Assembly (NCBI GenBank): GCA_012934845.2 | Contig: WNNJ02002453.1 | Coordinates: forward strand, 62,001-126,000 | Length of the DNA: 64,000 bases | Direction: 5' to 3' | Origin: Pomphorhynchus laevis | Lineage: Eukaryota; Acanthocephala; Palaeacanthocephala; Echinorhynchida; Pomphorhynchidae | In this document: positions 1 through 11,694 of the stretch, piece by piece | Numbering within the stretch: the stretch's first letter is position 1 | Layout of the letters: the number at the start of each line of letters is the position of its first letter | Notes under the pieces: generated by a model | Seen by the model: the letters and a program-made list of their open reading frames with translations, nothing else | The model's database searches: none | What the model was told of the DNA's origin: nothing | Program-made: the position numbers and the translations under genes

Positions 1-2554
1 AAATATCTAAATGAAACATTTGAACATATTGTACTTTTTGTTTTTATTAATTAATTTAATTAATTATTTACTGATGATATAGATAAGATCAGGTAATATA
101 TATTTTAATCAAAAACTAAAGTTCATTTTTAATAAAACAAAAATCATTGGAAAATAATTGACGGTAAATAACACCAATATTTGGAATTTTAATATAGGAT
201 CAATAAAAATTAATTTATTAATTAATAAATTAGTGTATTAAAAATTACTATAAATAATATTTTTATTTTATTAATAAATTACTATTAATCTATTAATACA
301 ACCTATGATATTTTAATATTTTTAAATTATTTTAATTTTTTATATTATATTTTAATATTTCATGTAAATATAAAATAAATAATATTTCTAAATAATTGTT
401 TCTTAATAATCTAATTAGAATAAACATGTAAGTTAAAAATAACTGATATTGATCCATTGTTTTTTAATTAAGAATTTTGAAGGATACATATAATTAACTT
501 ATTTTTATATTTCGATATTTTTATATTATTATATTTTCATATTTCTTATTTTTATATTACTAATATATACATATTATTGATGGATGTATTGATATACCTC
601 TACTATCGCAATGTAGTTAAGGGCAGCGAAAACGTATAAATACTAGATATTATATTATTAAATATGCAGTAATAAACGTAACGTTTACTTCTGATATATT
701 TATTAAATATTATATTCAAATAATTAATAACTTTGAAAAAATAAAAATGATGGTTTGTCACTACTTGACCGGATCACTAGTCGTGAAAGCAGTATGCGAA
801 TCAGGTTACTGTAGAAATCTCGATTCTCTGTAACAGATTAAATATCACTTTCGGATAAACCGGTATATATTTCTAGAGATCAGACTGTAACACATCTATC
901 GACAGTGAAATCCGTCTCAATACTCTAACTACAATGATCAGTAATTTAGGCAAAAGACAGTCTTTTTGAAGACTAATACATGAAACGAGTCTGGCTTGCT
1001 CTCTAGAACACACACAACTTGTACTTCGTTTATGATAAGATCTTATTTTATTCCGGATAAATATCAGAGCATAGTAAGATCTCCACGAAAAATACAATCT
1101 ACATTAATAAAATTTAAACTGCATCAATGATTTAAAAATTAAATTTTAGAATGACTTTAAGAAAATTTTCTATAAAATAAAACAAAACTATACAATAATG
1201 ATGTATATTTTTTAAACTATTTAATTAACAAAAATTTAAATACTTCATTATTATAACGGTGCATCAAATGAAAAATGTAGAATTTAAATCATACCTGAGC
1301 TATGTTCAATGAACGTCTTGTTCATATTTGCCAAATTCACGTTAGAATAATTTTGATAATACGTTAAACCTTTAATATCAACTTCAAGTTAATGAGAAAA
1401 ATCTTGAAATCTGAAATATAAATAAAATATTAGAAAAATGTTCAATCTATTTCAATAAATAGTGTTGCATTCAGCAAACGGTTATTGTATGACTTTAACA
1501 ATTGTTAAACAATACTTCTTTGTAAATTTTCTTTAACTTATAATGTCAATAATTCACAAATTGCATCAATTAAAACGTAAAATTTGTCCAGTAAAATTGT
1601 CAACATTTATTTAACTGTCTTAGCTTTACCCTAAAGAATCAAAAAATAATTTTATTTGTAAATTTTCACCAATGCAATTGGCCTTTCAGACAAAGCATTT
1701 TGATTTTTTTACAAATTCTGTCTAAAGAGGCCAATTGCATTGGCGAAAATTTACAAAATTATTTTTTGATTTTCGGGAAAACGAAACATGATTAAATTTA
1801 CTCTGAAATCAATCCTACGCGATTTATTTAATAATATGATGTGCATTATAACGAATTAATTTTTGTAGCGTGTAATTTTCAAATTTTAAAATCCAAATTT
1901 CAAAAAAAAAGTAGTAATGCAGTATTTATTTTCTTAATAGCTAGTCTAAAGTTGTAAAATGTGTCGTTAAAGTCATGGTCGATAAGAATTTGAAATTTAA
2001 GAAAAGTATATAAACTATAAATTCGAATCAATTTGATTCTTAATTTTTAATGAAAACTTATTATTTATTTTATACTAAATAATAATTAATTTAATTATTT
2101 ATTGATATTTATTATTTGATTTCATAAATAAATATTTTAATTTCATAGATAAATATTTTGATTTAGAATTTTTATTTATATCATTTACATTTACATCATC
2201 ATTATTAAATAAATTATATCATCATTTTTATATTTATTATAAATGCTTGTATTAATATTATTATGCTTTTATTATATTAATAAATATAATATTTTTATAT
2301 TATAAACTTACGGAACTTTGGTAATATATCATTTTTGTTTCATGTTTTTAAAGAAATCAAGCAATGGATAAAGTTCTTTGAAAATGCCGGCATAAATTTC
2401 GAATCAATGACGAATTGATGACGAATCAATTTTCATAGATGTCGTTGTAACATTTTATTGAGTATATTTTCTTTAGACGTCAAAACTTCACGGCGTTCTA
2501 ATTATTTTGTTACGTGGATTAATATTACAGATACGTAGATCTGTTTAAAATCGG
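1..2554. other. AT-rich stretch without a recognisable gene
   Basis: Very AT-rich sequence full of short A/T runs and stops in all frames. I see no ORF with family resemblance, no tRNA or rRNA, and no transposon coding remnant. A slightly less AT-rich patch at about 740-1090 contains only a 74-codon minus-strand ORF that I do not recognise. The only clear structure is the hairpin at 1637-1774, listed separately. Confidence 0.6.
1637..1774. repeat. Long imperfect hairpin, ~56-bp arms
   Basis: The arm at about 1637-1692 is matched as reverse complement by about 1719-1774. Both carry the block CAATGCAATTGGCC (or its complement) and the A/T-rich flank AAAAAATAATTTT, with a loop of about 26 bp. 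Only a few mismatches and a small bulge separate the arms. The shape fits a small foldback or MITE, or a pre-miRNA-like transcript; nothing in the sequence decides between them. No second copy was seen in this window. Confidence 0.7.
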
Positions 2555-2743
2555 TTATTTAGTAATTAATTTCCAAGAAATTAAATTATTTTCTGTAACT
2601 TGGGCCAATGCAGCATTTTTTATAGGTAAATCAGATTGAAAGACTACTATTGGTATAATTAAAACAAACACGATGACGAGTTTATGTAATTGATATATGT
2701 AAATGATTTTCAAATTTAATTGACTCTTATTATCCGTGAACAA
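2555..2743 (-). CDS. Possible small peptide ORF (62 aa), doubtful
   Basis: The frame starts with ATG at 2743 and has a hydrophobic core (KLVIVFVLIIPIVVF, about residues 21-35) like a signal peptide or membrane segment, followed by a short polar tail without cysteines. On the same strand a TATATAAAA sequence lies at 2778-2770. That is only about 30-35 bases before the ATG, so a normal TATA-driven start site would leave almost no 5' leader, which weakens the case. I recognise no family. The sequence is AT-rich enough that such a frame can occur by chance. Confidence 0.15.
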   Translation of the reverse strand: MFTDNKSQLNLKIIYIYQLHKLVIVFVLIIPIVVFQSDLPIKNAALAQVTENNLISWKLITK

Positions 2744-2916
2744 AATAGTCGTCTAAGTGAATGTCTGAATTTTATATAGCAAATAGCTGCTATAAATTTC
2801 ATTTTATTTTTTTATTATTCATCCGATTCAGGTATTTAATAGGATAACATGCACTAATTGAAATTCGATTGTAAAATTCAAAACGACTCCATTAATTCTT
2901 AACGATTCAGTGATAC

Positions 2917-3270
2917 ATGATAATAATTGGAGGTGATGCTCTGAATTATCAGATTAAACAGATTAATCTGATGACTTCGTGGTCATCAGTTCATGCTAAA
3001 AACACAACGATTACGCTACGAACGTCCCTATACTTCCAGCGAATCGTTAATACTTTGAACCACCTTGCTGACTCAACAGTTGCATCCTCGAATCTGGCAT
3101 CGTTTAAACGAAATATGCAGGAAGATCCCTTCTTGAAGACGAAGACCGAGTCAGAGGACATATGAACAATAGCAAGTACCCTGTACATTTACTTTTTCTG
3201 ATTGTGACGCAACTTGTAATGAGCCTTGCTGCTCACTTTGTTGTTCATTGATAATAACAATAAAATATAA
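2917..3270 (+). mobile_element. 3'-terminal scrap of a CR1/jockey-group LINE
   Basis: The frame ends in a pattern typical of the last residues of CR1/jockey LINE ORF2: basic residues, then YFQRIVNTLNHLADSTVASS and LASFKRNMQED, corresponding to the usual R-x-YFxxRVVxxWNxLP...FKxxL block, followed by a stop at 3163-3165. Downstream is a 3' UTR with a stem-loop (GAGC...GCTC at 3221-3234) between TTGTAAT and CACTTTG, then an AATAAC/AATAAA-rich tail. The same tail layout occurs in the other LINE families of this window. Severely 5'-truncated; no RT core remains. Confidence 0.6.
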
Positions 3271-5605
3271 ATATACCATACCTACTAGTGAATCTTAATA
3301 TGAGCGATTTCGTCAAAAGTGCGACAAACGCACATGCATCCGATTATCAAAGTACGCATAATTAGATGACCATGGAAGAATAGTTCTGTTAATTACATAC
3401 GCTTATAGTATAACAAAGCTGGATAAAAATCTTGATCAATCGCTATCCTCATTAAAATAATAGATCTGACATTTGAAAACATTAAAACGGATATATTTTT
3501 TATATTTTAACAGGCTATGCAATTTTAATCAAAACTTGAGTCTTTATTTAATACCGAGAACAAATCATTAACCTATACTTTTTAAATCATCTCTTAAATA
3601 TCAAGAAAATTATTTATTAATCATATCTTAAAGTTTTCCTCTCTTTCTTCTTCCATTATTAAATTATTAAATTAGGAACAAATCATTTTTGTTAAATTTA
3701 CAAAACCTTACGGTAAAGTGTCTTTGTATATTTTGGAACTACGTCTATTTTACAAAAATGCGAGTACGCTGTCATGATTTGATTGGTTGTAGGAAAAATT
3801 GCCAAAGTTCACTTTTATGTAAGCAAAAGGTGAATGGGTGAAATAAAAATGAGTCGATTTTGTTGTTTTCGGTTGGCAAATGTTTCAGCTGTTTGAAATA
3901 AATATGAAAATACATCTAACATGCATTTGACGAAAAAAAATGGCTCTTAATATTTGAAGATAGAAACCAATTCACAAAATTCAAACATAAAGATTATTAT
4001 ACTTATTAGATAAGTATAATCTAATTAAACTCAAGAACCACAAAATTTTAAAATTAGGTTTACATTTAAAGTGTTTTAACAAGGAAGCTTACAGTACAGG
4101 TTTATTAAAAAAGGGATATTATAGTGGTCATTACAAGTCCACTAAATTACATAAGTCTACTCATGTACGAAGTTATTCTGTATTATAAATATTATTAATT
4201 TGTATTATATCCTACATGTGTAATTTAAATTTTTATAACTCACTTAATGTACGTTCATAATATAGATATATTTTTTACTAATGTTTAGTGGAGGGTATGA
4301 AAAATAAAGATCAATAAATTGATTATAAAATTAATATCTCCTTTGTGTACGTCGTTTATACTTGTAAACTCCTATTTGTATTCTCGCGTAATGTTTCTCC
4401 ATGCGTTACTTATTTTTTCATTTGCGATATATACTTTTTCATCGTTATACATAAAAAAATTTTAATCACGATGAAGTCCATATTTGGTTGTTTAAAATTA
4501 ATTTATAAAACATTAAATTAAAAAACCCAATTCATGTATTTTTACAATAAAATATGTTTATATTGAATAAATTAATAAAATGCCTTCTAGGAGTTGAGTA
4601 AAAGCTTTCTCAATCAACGGGATTCATGTCACCATCAAAACTCTGCCAATAAAAACCCAAGTTTGCTTATTTTTTCGGTGTTACCGAGGCATTTGAGTAT
4701 GTGCAACCATGCTGCTTCTATTCGTTGGGTGTTACATCCTTAAAATGAACAATATCATAGTTTTGGTATAAATATAGATGTATTGATTTGTTCATTATAT
4801 CTGCATATTTCAATTTTTTTATTTCAAATAATGACCTCGAAGAACATTTAAACCACGTAATTATACCCGACTCCAAAGAGGGTGATGGGGAAATCGGAAT
4901 AAATGTCAAACAAGGCAAATATCCATGTACCGATGGGTCCATGTGACGGTCTCAAGCCCTAGTGATATAAATTTCCATGAACTAAAACACGGAAAATATA
5001 TGATTTATTTATTTAATTTACGTACTTAATTAATACTAGGTGATTTTCATCGGCAATATATATGTGATCATATATGTGGCACACTGGTTTTCTTATCAGC
5101 ACCCCCTGTTGTATTTGCACTTTCCTGAATAAATCCATTGATAAAACAATGATTTAATAACAATACCGAGCTTGTACTAGTATTTCTGTAATGTTATTCC
5201 TATACCTGCCAATTTCGAAGTGTATAACGAAGCGTTTAAATGAGATGTGAATACCTAAATTTCCCGTATTTAATTAATACTCATCGAGTTTTGGTTACTT
5301 CTCTGCAGTAAGAAAGCCATCGGCAAACGGTAGCGGTCGATACTTAATGTAGAATTTTCAATGCAAACTCATTACAGGGAAATTTAGTAGCAAAATACCT
5401 TTACTGTTTAGGCAATCAACACATCTACTTTGATGTTTTAAAGCGAATGTTTATGACTTTCCCATATATAATCCAAAATAAATAATTTTAAAAAATTCAT
5501 ATGGGCATCTAACATGTTTATTTTCCAAGCAACACTTCATTAAAGTGATTAAATGGCATAAATAATTATCAGAAAATTACAAAACTTATAAAATATTATA
5601 ATTAA
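3271..5605. other. AT-rich stretch, no gene seen
   Basis: No coding family, RNA gene or clear repeat was recognised on either strand. A 74-codon minus-strand ORF at 4718-4942 lies in a slightly more balanced patch but shows no known motif. Several AATAAA sites and A/T runs are scattered through it. Treated as non-coding. Confidence 0.55.
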
Positions 5606-8600
5606 TATTATAATTATAATAATTATAATAATTTTTTTTTAATATTTTTTTTAACAATAAAAGGTTCCCGCAAATGGGCCTGCAATTCACGAAAACAAAT
5701 CATTAATTATTTTTAAATTTTAGTTTGTGATTTCTCTATAGTTATTTTGATTTCCTTCTTATCGTGAAGGAAACCACCTTTACTATCTTGATTGAGATAC
5801 CGCTTCTTAGTTTTCTTATATATTGTCCATACATATCTGAATTTCTTGCTGCCATCCGAGTTGCAATTTGCTTCAACACCTGGTTTGCGATATATCCAAT
5901 ACCTCCTACGGTCGAAAAAATTAAAGGATGAAAAGATCCTTTTTCTATCTTTGCTATACGTTCCGCGTATTTCGCATTCTTCCTATTTTCGTGGTATTTA
6001 AATGGTTCCTTTACCCGTTCTGAAGAATATGATGGTGCAAGAGTATTAAAACAGCATATGTCCATAAAGGACCGCGCCAACATATTTCCATATAGTCCAT
6101 TACAAGCTATATCTGCACGTGCATCTCGATCTCTAGTTGACGTTGTATTTTCGAATACTATCGTATCAGGGACACTTTGCAGAATAGGTTCTTTTTCCAC
6201 ACATGAACAGCACTCCTTCAGTGATTGATGTATATGCTCCGATATAATTTCGTGACGTATAAAATTGAAACCACCTGTTTTACATGATAGAGCATGTGCT
6301 ATATCTGCGGATTTTCCACAGGTACACAAAATTGTGTCATCCCCCGTCTTCCAAGCATATCTTACCTTTAAGGCATCATGAAATTCATGTGAATCCAAAA
6401 AACCATCCGATGTATATTTGTCTGAGGTTAACCAAGCGGAAGCGCCTATTATGCTCGCTTGTGACAAAACTGTATTAAGGTCTTGACTGGAGTTTTGAAT
6501 TAGTTGGGACTTTATGTTCTCATATCTTCTGTTGTTTGATTCTCTGATCTGTTTTCCTATTTTTTGTTGATGTTTGTTTAATTCCTCTCCTGTTATTCCA
6601 TCAAAATAAGGTTGACACATTAATCTAGAATTTATGTAGGACCATTCATTTTCCATAGTACTATTCCGGATTCCCAAACCTCCATATTTATATGGTAGCT
6701 CTATAATGGTTCGAGTTTCATCATCCATCCCGTCTATACCTAGGATACACTTTAATGTCTCATTTGATAATTTATACTCGAGAGGTTTTAACAATTCCCT
6801 ACTAACTTCTGATGTTCTCACAAGATAATTCCATTGATGTTGAAAAGCTCTCGACAGTAATAAGTATGCGGCGAATGAGTTTTCCATCGATATTTGCTCT
6901 AATTTCTTTAACTGCATTATCCAATCGTCAACTTTTAATTTTGTTTGATTTTCCACGTACCCTTTTGTGCCTACCAAACTGCCCAGATACTTGACCCCAT
7001 CAAACCTTATTTGAACTCCATCGTCCCGAAATACCTTCGGAATCTCAACACAATTTTGATGTGTTAATAATATGCACTTTTTTGAATTAACATTGTATCC
7101 AAAAGAAGGTCCACAACGCTTTATCTCATTCCACACGTTCTCTATATCTTCAATATTACCAACAACAGCTGCGTCGTCTGCATACCAATAATGCAACGAT
7201 TTCGGAGCAGACTCTCTAAGCTTGGCAATTAATGGCATTGTTGCCGCCGCATATGCAGCCATCGATAGAGGATCACCCTGAGTGAATCCCTCTGCCGCCT
7301 TCAAAATGATTCCATCTACCGTTAATTTTGATCCCTCGTTGCCATACATATTTTGAAGTACATTGGTCAATGCGGGGCATATATAAGGCATGTTATGGAT
7401 AGTTAGTGATCTGTTTAACGTGTTAAATGCATTAGCCGCATCGATTAATAATATGCATTTATCATTTGAAGTTGACATAGAGTTTCGTACTGCATGAATC
7501 GCAAATTCAATTCCGTCACGTTGCCCAGCACATAATTGTTCAGTTCCGCATACATTTATTAGATCTTCCTTGATATGTGTTAATATAACCTTACCAATAA
7601 TTCTACGTATAGTCTCACCAACCCCAATGGGTCGAATTCCAGGATTCTTATTTATGGGAATAAGACGACTGACAGTGTAAGCACATAGATCTTTCGAATC
7701 CAAAACTTCCGTTGCGATTTTCACGGCGAAATCCCTCAAAACATTTACCAAACATCTCGATTCACTTCCAAATGCCATCAAAAATGATCTCCATGCATCC
7801 GCATCCACACCGGAAGGACCAGCTGATCCGTGAGTTCGTCGTGCCGCTTTTATTATATCTGAGTCATTTAAACTAAAATATCTGACATTATTATGTTCTA
7901 TACATCCATCTATCTTTGAGTGTAAAGTAAATTCATGGTCGATGTGCGATCCATTTGGGTGCATTTCCTTTAGGTGTTGCCATACTGAATTCCCATTTAC
8001 ATCACTATTGACTTTTAAAATGTTAGAATATTCTTCCTTCTGTAATAATCTATGTGCCTTTCCAATTTTTCCTGCACGAATGAAATTCACTGCCTTTTTT
8101 ATTTTTGAGGTTGGGGTTTTCTCAGCAGCGTTTCGTAAAAGTTTATGTTTCTCAGACTGCAAATAGCGTGCTTCTTCTATTAATTCTTGAAATTGGCCTT
8201 GTCTCCATAATTTGATTCGTTTTTCTAAAATTTTCCGGTTATGACTTATTCTTCGGTCTGGTGTTCGCTGCAAAAGAAGTTGACACAAAATCGTTGCCTT
8301 CATTAAGTGATGACCACCATGTTTAATGTCTCGATTAAATTGTTCATAGCAGTCACTAAGTAGTTTAATAAAATCTTTGCTGGCATTGCAATTAGGAAGG
8401 TGTAGATGATTTGGAATCCAATGAATCACCTCATAAAATATATCTTCGATAAATGTTTCAGGGGATAAACCATGTTTTATTAACACTGGATTATTATTCG
8501 TATGACTAGTACCAGTATGTACCATAGGGCTAAACTTACTTACTTGATTTTGGCAATTTGGGGCTCGACAAGATGTACAGGGTACTCCGGACTTCCCACA

Positions 8601-8815
8601 CTTACAAGCTATACACTTTGCTGCCGGTCCATTACAATTACAGCACAACTTTATTGAAGAGGGCTTTCCACGAACCATAACTTGAGACTGTATGTTATTA
8701 TATTGTGTGTTTAAGGTCTTAATTTTTTTAGCAAGTGGACGATCTGAAAGCTGGACGATTGTAATTTGCTAGAACAGTTTTAAATTTTCTTCTTAATGAT
8801 TATAATAATTATAAT
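5606..8815 (-). mobile_element. RLE-class non-LTR retrotransposon, apparently intact
   Basis: The element is defined by the 978-codon ORF at 5742-8678 plus short non-coding ends. Immediately outside both ends lies the same AT-rich string ATTATAATAATTATAAT (about 5610-5630 and 8798-8815), which may be a target-site duplication or simply AT-rich target sequence. No LTRs or terminal inverted repeats are visible. The 3' UTR (5640-5741, read on the minus strand) ends in A/T-rich sequence. The exact ends are inferred; the coding part is certain. Confidence 0.6.
5742..8678 (-). CDS. Reverse transcriptase with restriction-like endonuclease (978 aa)
   Basis: One uninterrupted frame from ATG at 8678 to TAA at 5742. 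Residues 12-43 form a cysteine-rich cluster (CCNC, CIACKC, CTSC) in place of the C2H2 fingers usual in R2. RT spans about 285-570: GPSGVDADAWR at 287-297, RPIGVGETIRRIIGK at 349-363, motif A LLIDAANAFN at 410-419, motif B EGFTQGDPLS at 463-472 and motif C YADD at 499-502. After a long thumb/linker comes a zinc-knuckle-like C785-x-C787-x7-H795-x3-C799. A PD-(D/E)XK-like block follows with RAD at 854-856 and MDI at 872-874, then GSFHPLIFSTVGG at 914-926. This order (RT, knuckle, RLE) is that of R2/NeSL/Hero-type retrotransposons, which nick DNA with the RLE and prime reverse transcription at the target. A related protein family is common in cnidarian, fish and other animal genomes. The clade is not certain, the RT and RLE calls are. 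An open frame of this length in such AT-rich DNA suggests recent activity. Confidence 0.9.
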   Translation of the reverse strand: MVRGKPSSIKLCCNCNGPAAKCIACKCGKSGVPCTSCRAPNCQNQVSKFSPMVHTGTSHTNNNPVLIKHGLSPETFIEDIFYEVIHWIPNHLHLPNCNASKDFIKLLSDCYEQFNRDIKHGGHHLMKATILCQLLLQRTPDRRISHNRKILEKRIKLWRQGQFQELIEEARYLQSEKHKLLRNAAEKTPTSKIKKAVNFIRAGKIGKAHRLLQKEEYSNILKVNSDVNGNSVWQHLKEMHPNGSHIDHEFTLHSKIDGCIEHNNVRYFSLNDSDIIKAARRTHGSAGPSGVDADAWRSFLMAFGSESRCLVNVLRDFAVKIATEVLDSKDLCAYTVSRLIPINKNPGIRPIGVGETIRRIIGKVILTHIKEDLINVCGTEQLCAGQRDGIEFAIHAVRNSMSTSNDKCILLIDAANAFNTLNRSLTIHNMPYICPALTNVLQNMYGNEGSKLTVDGIILKAAEGFTQGDPLSMAAYAAATMPLIAKLRESAPKSLHYWYADDAAVVGNIEDIENVWNEIKRCGPSFGYNVNSKKCILLTHQNCVEIPKVFRDDGVQIRFDGVKYLGSLVGTKGYVENQTKLKVDDWIMQLKKLEQISMENSFAAYLLLSRAFQHQWNYLVRTSEVSRELLKPLEYKLSNETLKCILGIDGMDDETRTIIELPYKYGGLGIRNSTMENEWSYINSRLMCQPYFDGITGEELNKHQQKIGKQIRESNNRRYENIKSQLIQNSSQDLNTVLSQASIIGASAWLTSDKYTSDGFLDSHEFHDALKVRYAWKTGDDTILCTCGKSADIAHALSCKTGGFNFIRHEIISEHIHQSLKECCSCVEKEPILQSVPDTIVFENTTSTRDRDARADIACNGLYGNMLARSFMDICCFNTLAPSYSSERVKEPFKYHENRKNAKYAERIAKIEKGSFHPLIFSTVGGIGYIANQVLKQIATRMAARNSDMYGQYIRKLRSGISIKIVKVVSFTIRRKSK

Positions 8816-9632
8816 ATTATATTATTATTTCATATTTTTATAATATTACTTAATAAAATTACATCACTTCTGAACATGCTAACAGAAGTTAGCGAAATAT
8901 CAATAAAAAATTCCTCTTTTCTTTGATCAAGTTCCAATAATTCTTTGTCAATAATGGATCAGTATCGACTATTTAAAATTTTTTAAATAGTCGATAATTT
9001 TAATTGTTTATTAAAATTTTTTTAAATTTTTTATCAACTATTAAAAAAATCGCACAATATTGATGAAAATGCTAGTCAAAGGTGATTTTTCATGAACATG
9101 ATGATACAAGGAAAATGTATGATTTATTTAATTGACCATCAAAAGAGCAAAGCTCCTGACTGGAGCATCACAATAAATAGAACGAGTTAAAAATAGTCAA
9201 AAAATTCTCAAGCTCTAAGGCGAAAATCAACACGAGGATAGATCTTCAATCTGAAATATGTGTAGCCTTGGCAACATCAGCTGGTAGATTGATCAATCGT
9301 TTGACAATTTGATGTATTATGTCACTTTGGTTACGTCCCGGTCCCAATTTGTGTATCAGTTTTAGCTTGTGTCATCGTAAATTGACATTAGGAAAAAGAG
9401 TAAATAGATGGTGTAAAGCGTGCTTAGGAGAGTGCAATGTCATCCACACCGACATAAAACCTGCCTTAATTAAGAACGTCTTAACATCATATATGCTTAG
9501 AACGTATAGTCTCAGAGGATAGGAAATATTTCGAATAGAAGAAGCAATATAACTAGTTCTACGAAGAATTTTATATTTTTAATGCTATTTTAATGCAATC
9601 GCAAGATTAAATCGCATGATTAAATAGCATAA
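8816..9632. other. Non-coding stretch
   Basis: AT-rich, with a strong palindrome at 8963-8996 (listed separately). A 67-codon frame at 9319-9522 shows no known motif. Nothing else is supported until the LINE-A fragment begins near 9633. Confidence 0.5.
8963..8996. repeat. 34-bp near-perfect palindrome
   Basis: TATCGACTATTTAAAA is followed directly by its reverse complement (TTTTTTAAATAGTCGATA, two extra T). It lies about 280 bp beyond the 5' end of the RLE ORF. It could be a hairpin or a relic of a foldback element. No other copy was seen. Confidence 0.6.
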
Positions 9633-10615
9633 TACTTCCTCCGTGGCATGGTTTGCCTCATATCTATCCGACCGTTCTGTTCGCGTCTGTTCTTATTCAT
9701 CATCATCCCCTCCCATCCCTATTTTTTTGCGGGGTCCCACAAGGTTTAGTCCTAGGTCCACTGCTTTTCTCTCTTCTGCTTGGCGATCTCTCTCCGTTTA
9801 TCAAACCTTTCTCCTTTAACGTCATGCAATACGCCGATGACATCCTCATCTATGATCATGCACCCGCACATCGCATACACGATATCGGCATTTCTGCCTC
9901 TAACTGTCTTTCTTCTATCTACAGACGTCTCCAATCTCCATCTCGTTCTAAACCCCGGCAAGTCTAAATTAATGTAGATCCTCCCCCGTAAACTTAACAT
10001 ATCGCATCCCACTGTATATTTTGCCTCATCGATCACCCCTATAGTCCACAATCTCACATTCTTAGGCTTCCATTTCGATGATCACCTTTCCCTTAAACCC
10101 TTCGTCTGTGACAAGGTCCGCTCGTCTAACTTAATTCTCCGTGACATCCGCCGTATCCGCCCCCTTATCGACTTCCGTTCCTTCTCGAAACTTTCCGTCG
10201 CTTCGACCACACATCCACATATCTTGCCCAACTCTCCTGGCCCACCATCCACATCCACATCAAACTCCGCCTTCTCGTAACTTTTCGTCTCATCGCTGTC
10301 GGCTCCCCATCGTTCATCAACCTTCCTTTCTTAGACGACACTCGCCCCACCTCGCTATCGCTGCGTTCCCGTTATACCCTCTTTCTCCACGTTCCTAATT
10401 ACTCTAACAACTATGGTCTCCGACCCTTCCTCGTCGCCTCACTCGCCTGGAATCAACGCCCTCTCGATGTCCGCCGCGCTCCCTCCTTTATCACATTCAA
10501 ACACCTTCTCCGTTCACACCTTCTCGGCACATGATTTACATTTTTGTTTGTTGTGGTCATGTAAGCCGGCGCTGGCACGCATTTGCTACGTTAAAATAAA
10601 TCATTTTTTTTACTG
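9633..10615 (+). mobile_element. LINE-A fragment (RT core to 3' end)
   Basis: The sequence runs parallel to the longer LINE-A copy at 31693-33586, starting in the RT domain (SVAWFASYLSDRS equivalent) and keeping the motif GVPQGxVLGPLLFSLLLGD (about 9735-9790) and YADDILIY (about 9829-9852). It is interrupted by frame changes and by an internal deletion near 10190 relative to the other copy. The C-terminal segment and the 3' UTR are present, with the stem-loop after TCATGTAAGC (about 10557-10585) and the end TTAAAATAAATC. It is CR1-like by motif B and tail structure; truncated at the 5' end and non-functional. Confidence 0.8.
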
Positions 10616-11246
10616 ATGAAAGTCAAAAGTGTTTTCCATGAACACAATAAATATATAATTAAACTTTTTAAAAGATTTAATATTTATAAATTAATCTGAA
10701 ACAATTCAAGATTGACTTCAGTGTTAAATGTCTTTCATTATGAGGTAGATACAAGTGTGTAGTAATCATGACTAAAATTTTCAACGAAATCTTAGGAAAC
10801 CTACTTTTAATTATCAAAATTGAAAATAACACTAACATTATTAAGGAAATAAAATTAAAAAATGATTTTTGTAAAAATGTGATATCGATTGCATGAAAGA
10901 GCGATAAGTCGGTTATAAATATTTTTATAAAAATATAAATATTTCATCTTGAGAGCTATTATACTAATGTGTGGTCATGAACATCAACCATATTAATTTT
11001 TAATTAATAACATATTACTATTTAATTAATACTTAATTAATAATGGAAGATACATTATATATTCCTATATTAATAAATATAGTAATATTTATGTATTACT
11101 ATATTACTACGATATACACAAATTATAGTAATAGCGAAAATAATTGCTGTAAATAACGACAAATGCGTTTAAGACATTATTAAGATCAATAATGCCATTT
11201 TATTGCTTCTATTTGTATAATTTACTTTGCAAAGGAAATACGTCAT
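10616..11246. other. AT-rich stretch, nothing recognised
   Basis: Low-complexity A/T-rich sequence between the LINE-A fragment and the repeat mosaic. No frame, hairpin or repeat that I can support. Confidence 0.5.
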
Positions 11247-11440
11247 ACCACTTTTAAATCGAATTTCATTAAGTGGAAATAATGCTTGCAATGCTTGAAA
11301 AATAAATTTTATTACTAGAATATGCTAAAAATGTTCTTAAATTAAACATTCAGGTGAGCTGGCAAGTTTTAGATTAACAGTAAATTAACATTAAATTAAA
11401 GATGGTATTTAAATTTACAAGAAACATGAATGAGCATTCA
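11247..11440 (+). repeat. Dispersed repeat R, copy 1
   Basis: The sequence from CACTTTTAAATCG to about GGTATTTAAATTTACAAG reappears at 17819-17970, where it is cut by LINE-C and resumes at about 22178-22215. Parts of its right end also occur in inverted orientation at about 12107-12200. It is non-coding and of unknown class; the value of this copy is that it shows the uninterrupted target of LINE-C. Confidence 0.7.
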
Positions 11441-11694
11441 TGGAAGCGATATAATATTAAAAATAATACATTAAATAATGAAATTTTAAGAATTGCAAAA
11501 ATTTTTATAATTGCTAGAGTAATGATAAAATCAGCTAACTGAGTCTACGTATTTAATATAATTAAAAAAATAAACAAAACATAATAATGCTAAATCAAAA
11601 TTTAATAATTAAATAATTGTTTTTAGATTTTCAATAATTTAAATCAAGTTAAAAAAATGAAATTTAAAATAAACGTCATTTTTATGTATTGACT

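Noticed and set aside
2555-2743. Confident call of a secreted peptide gene with TATA box
   Set aside because: The TATA-like string is too close to the ATG to leave a normal leader, and there is no recognisable mature peptide; kept only as a low-confidence feature.
5792-6001. Plus-strand small ORFs at 5.8-8.2 kb
   Set aside because: They lie antisense to the 978-codon RLE ORF and show no independent motif; they are shadows of its codon pattern.
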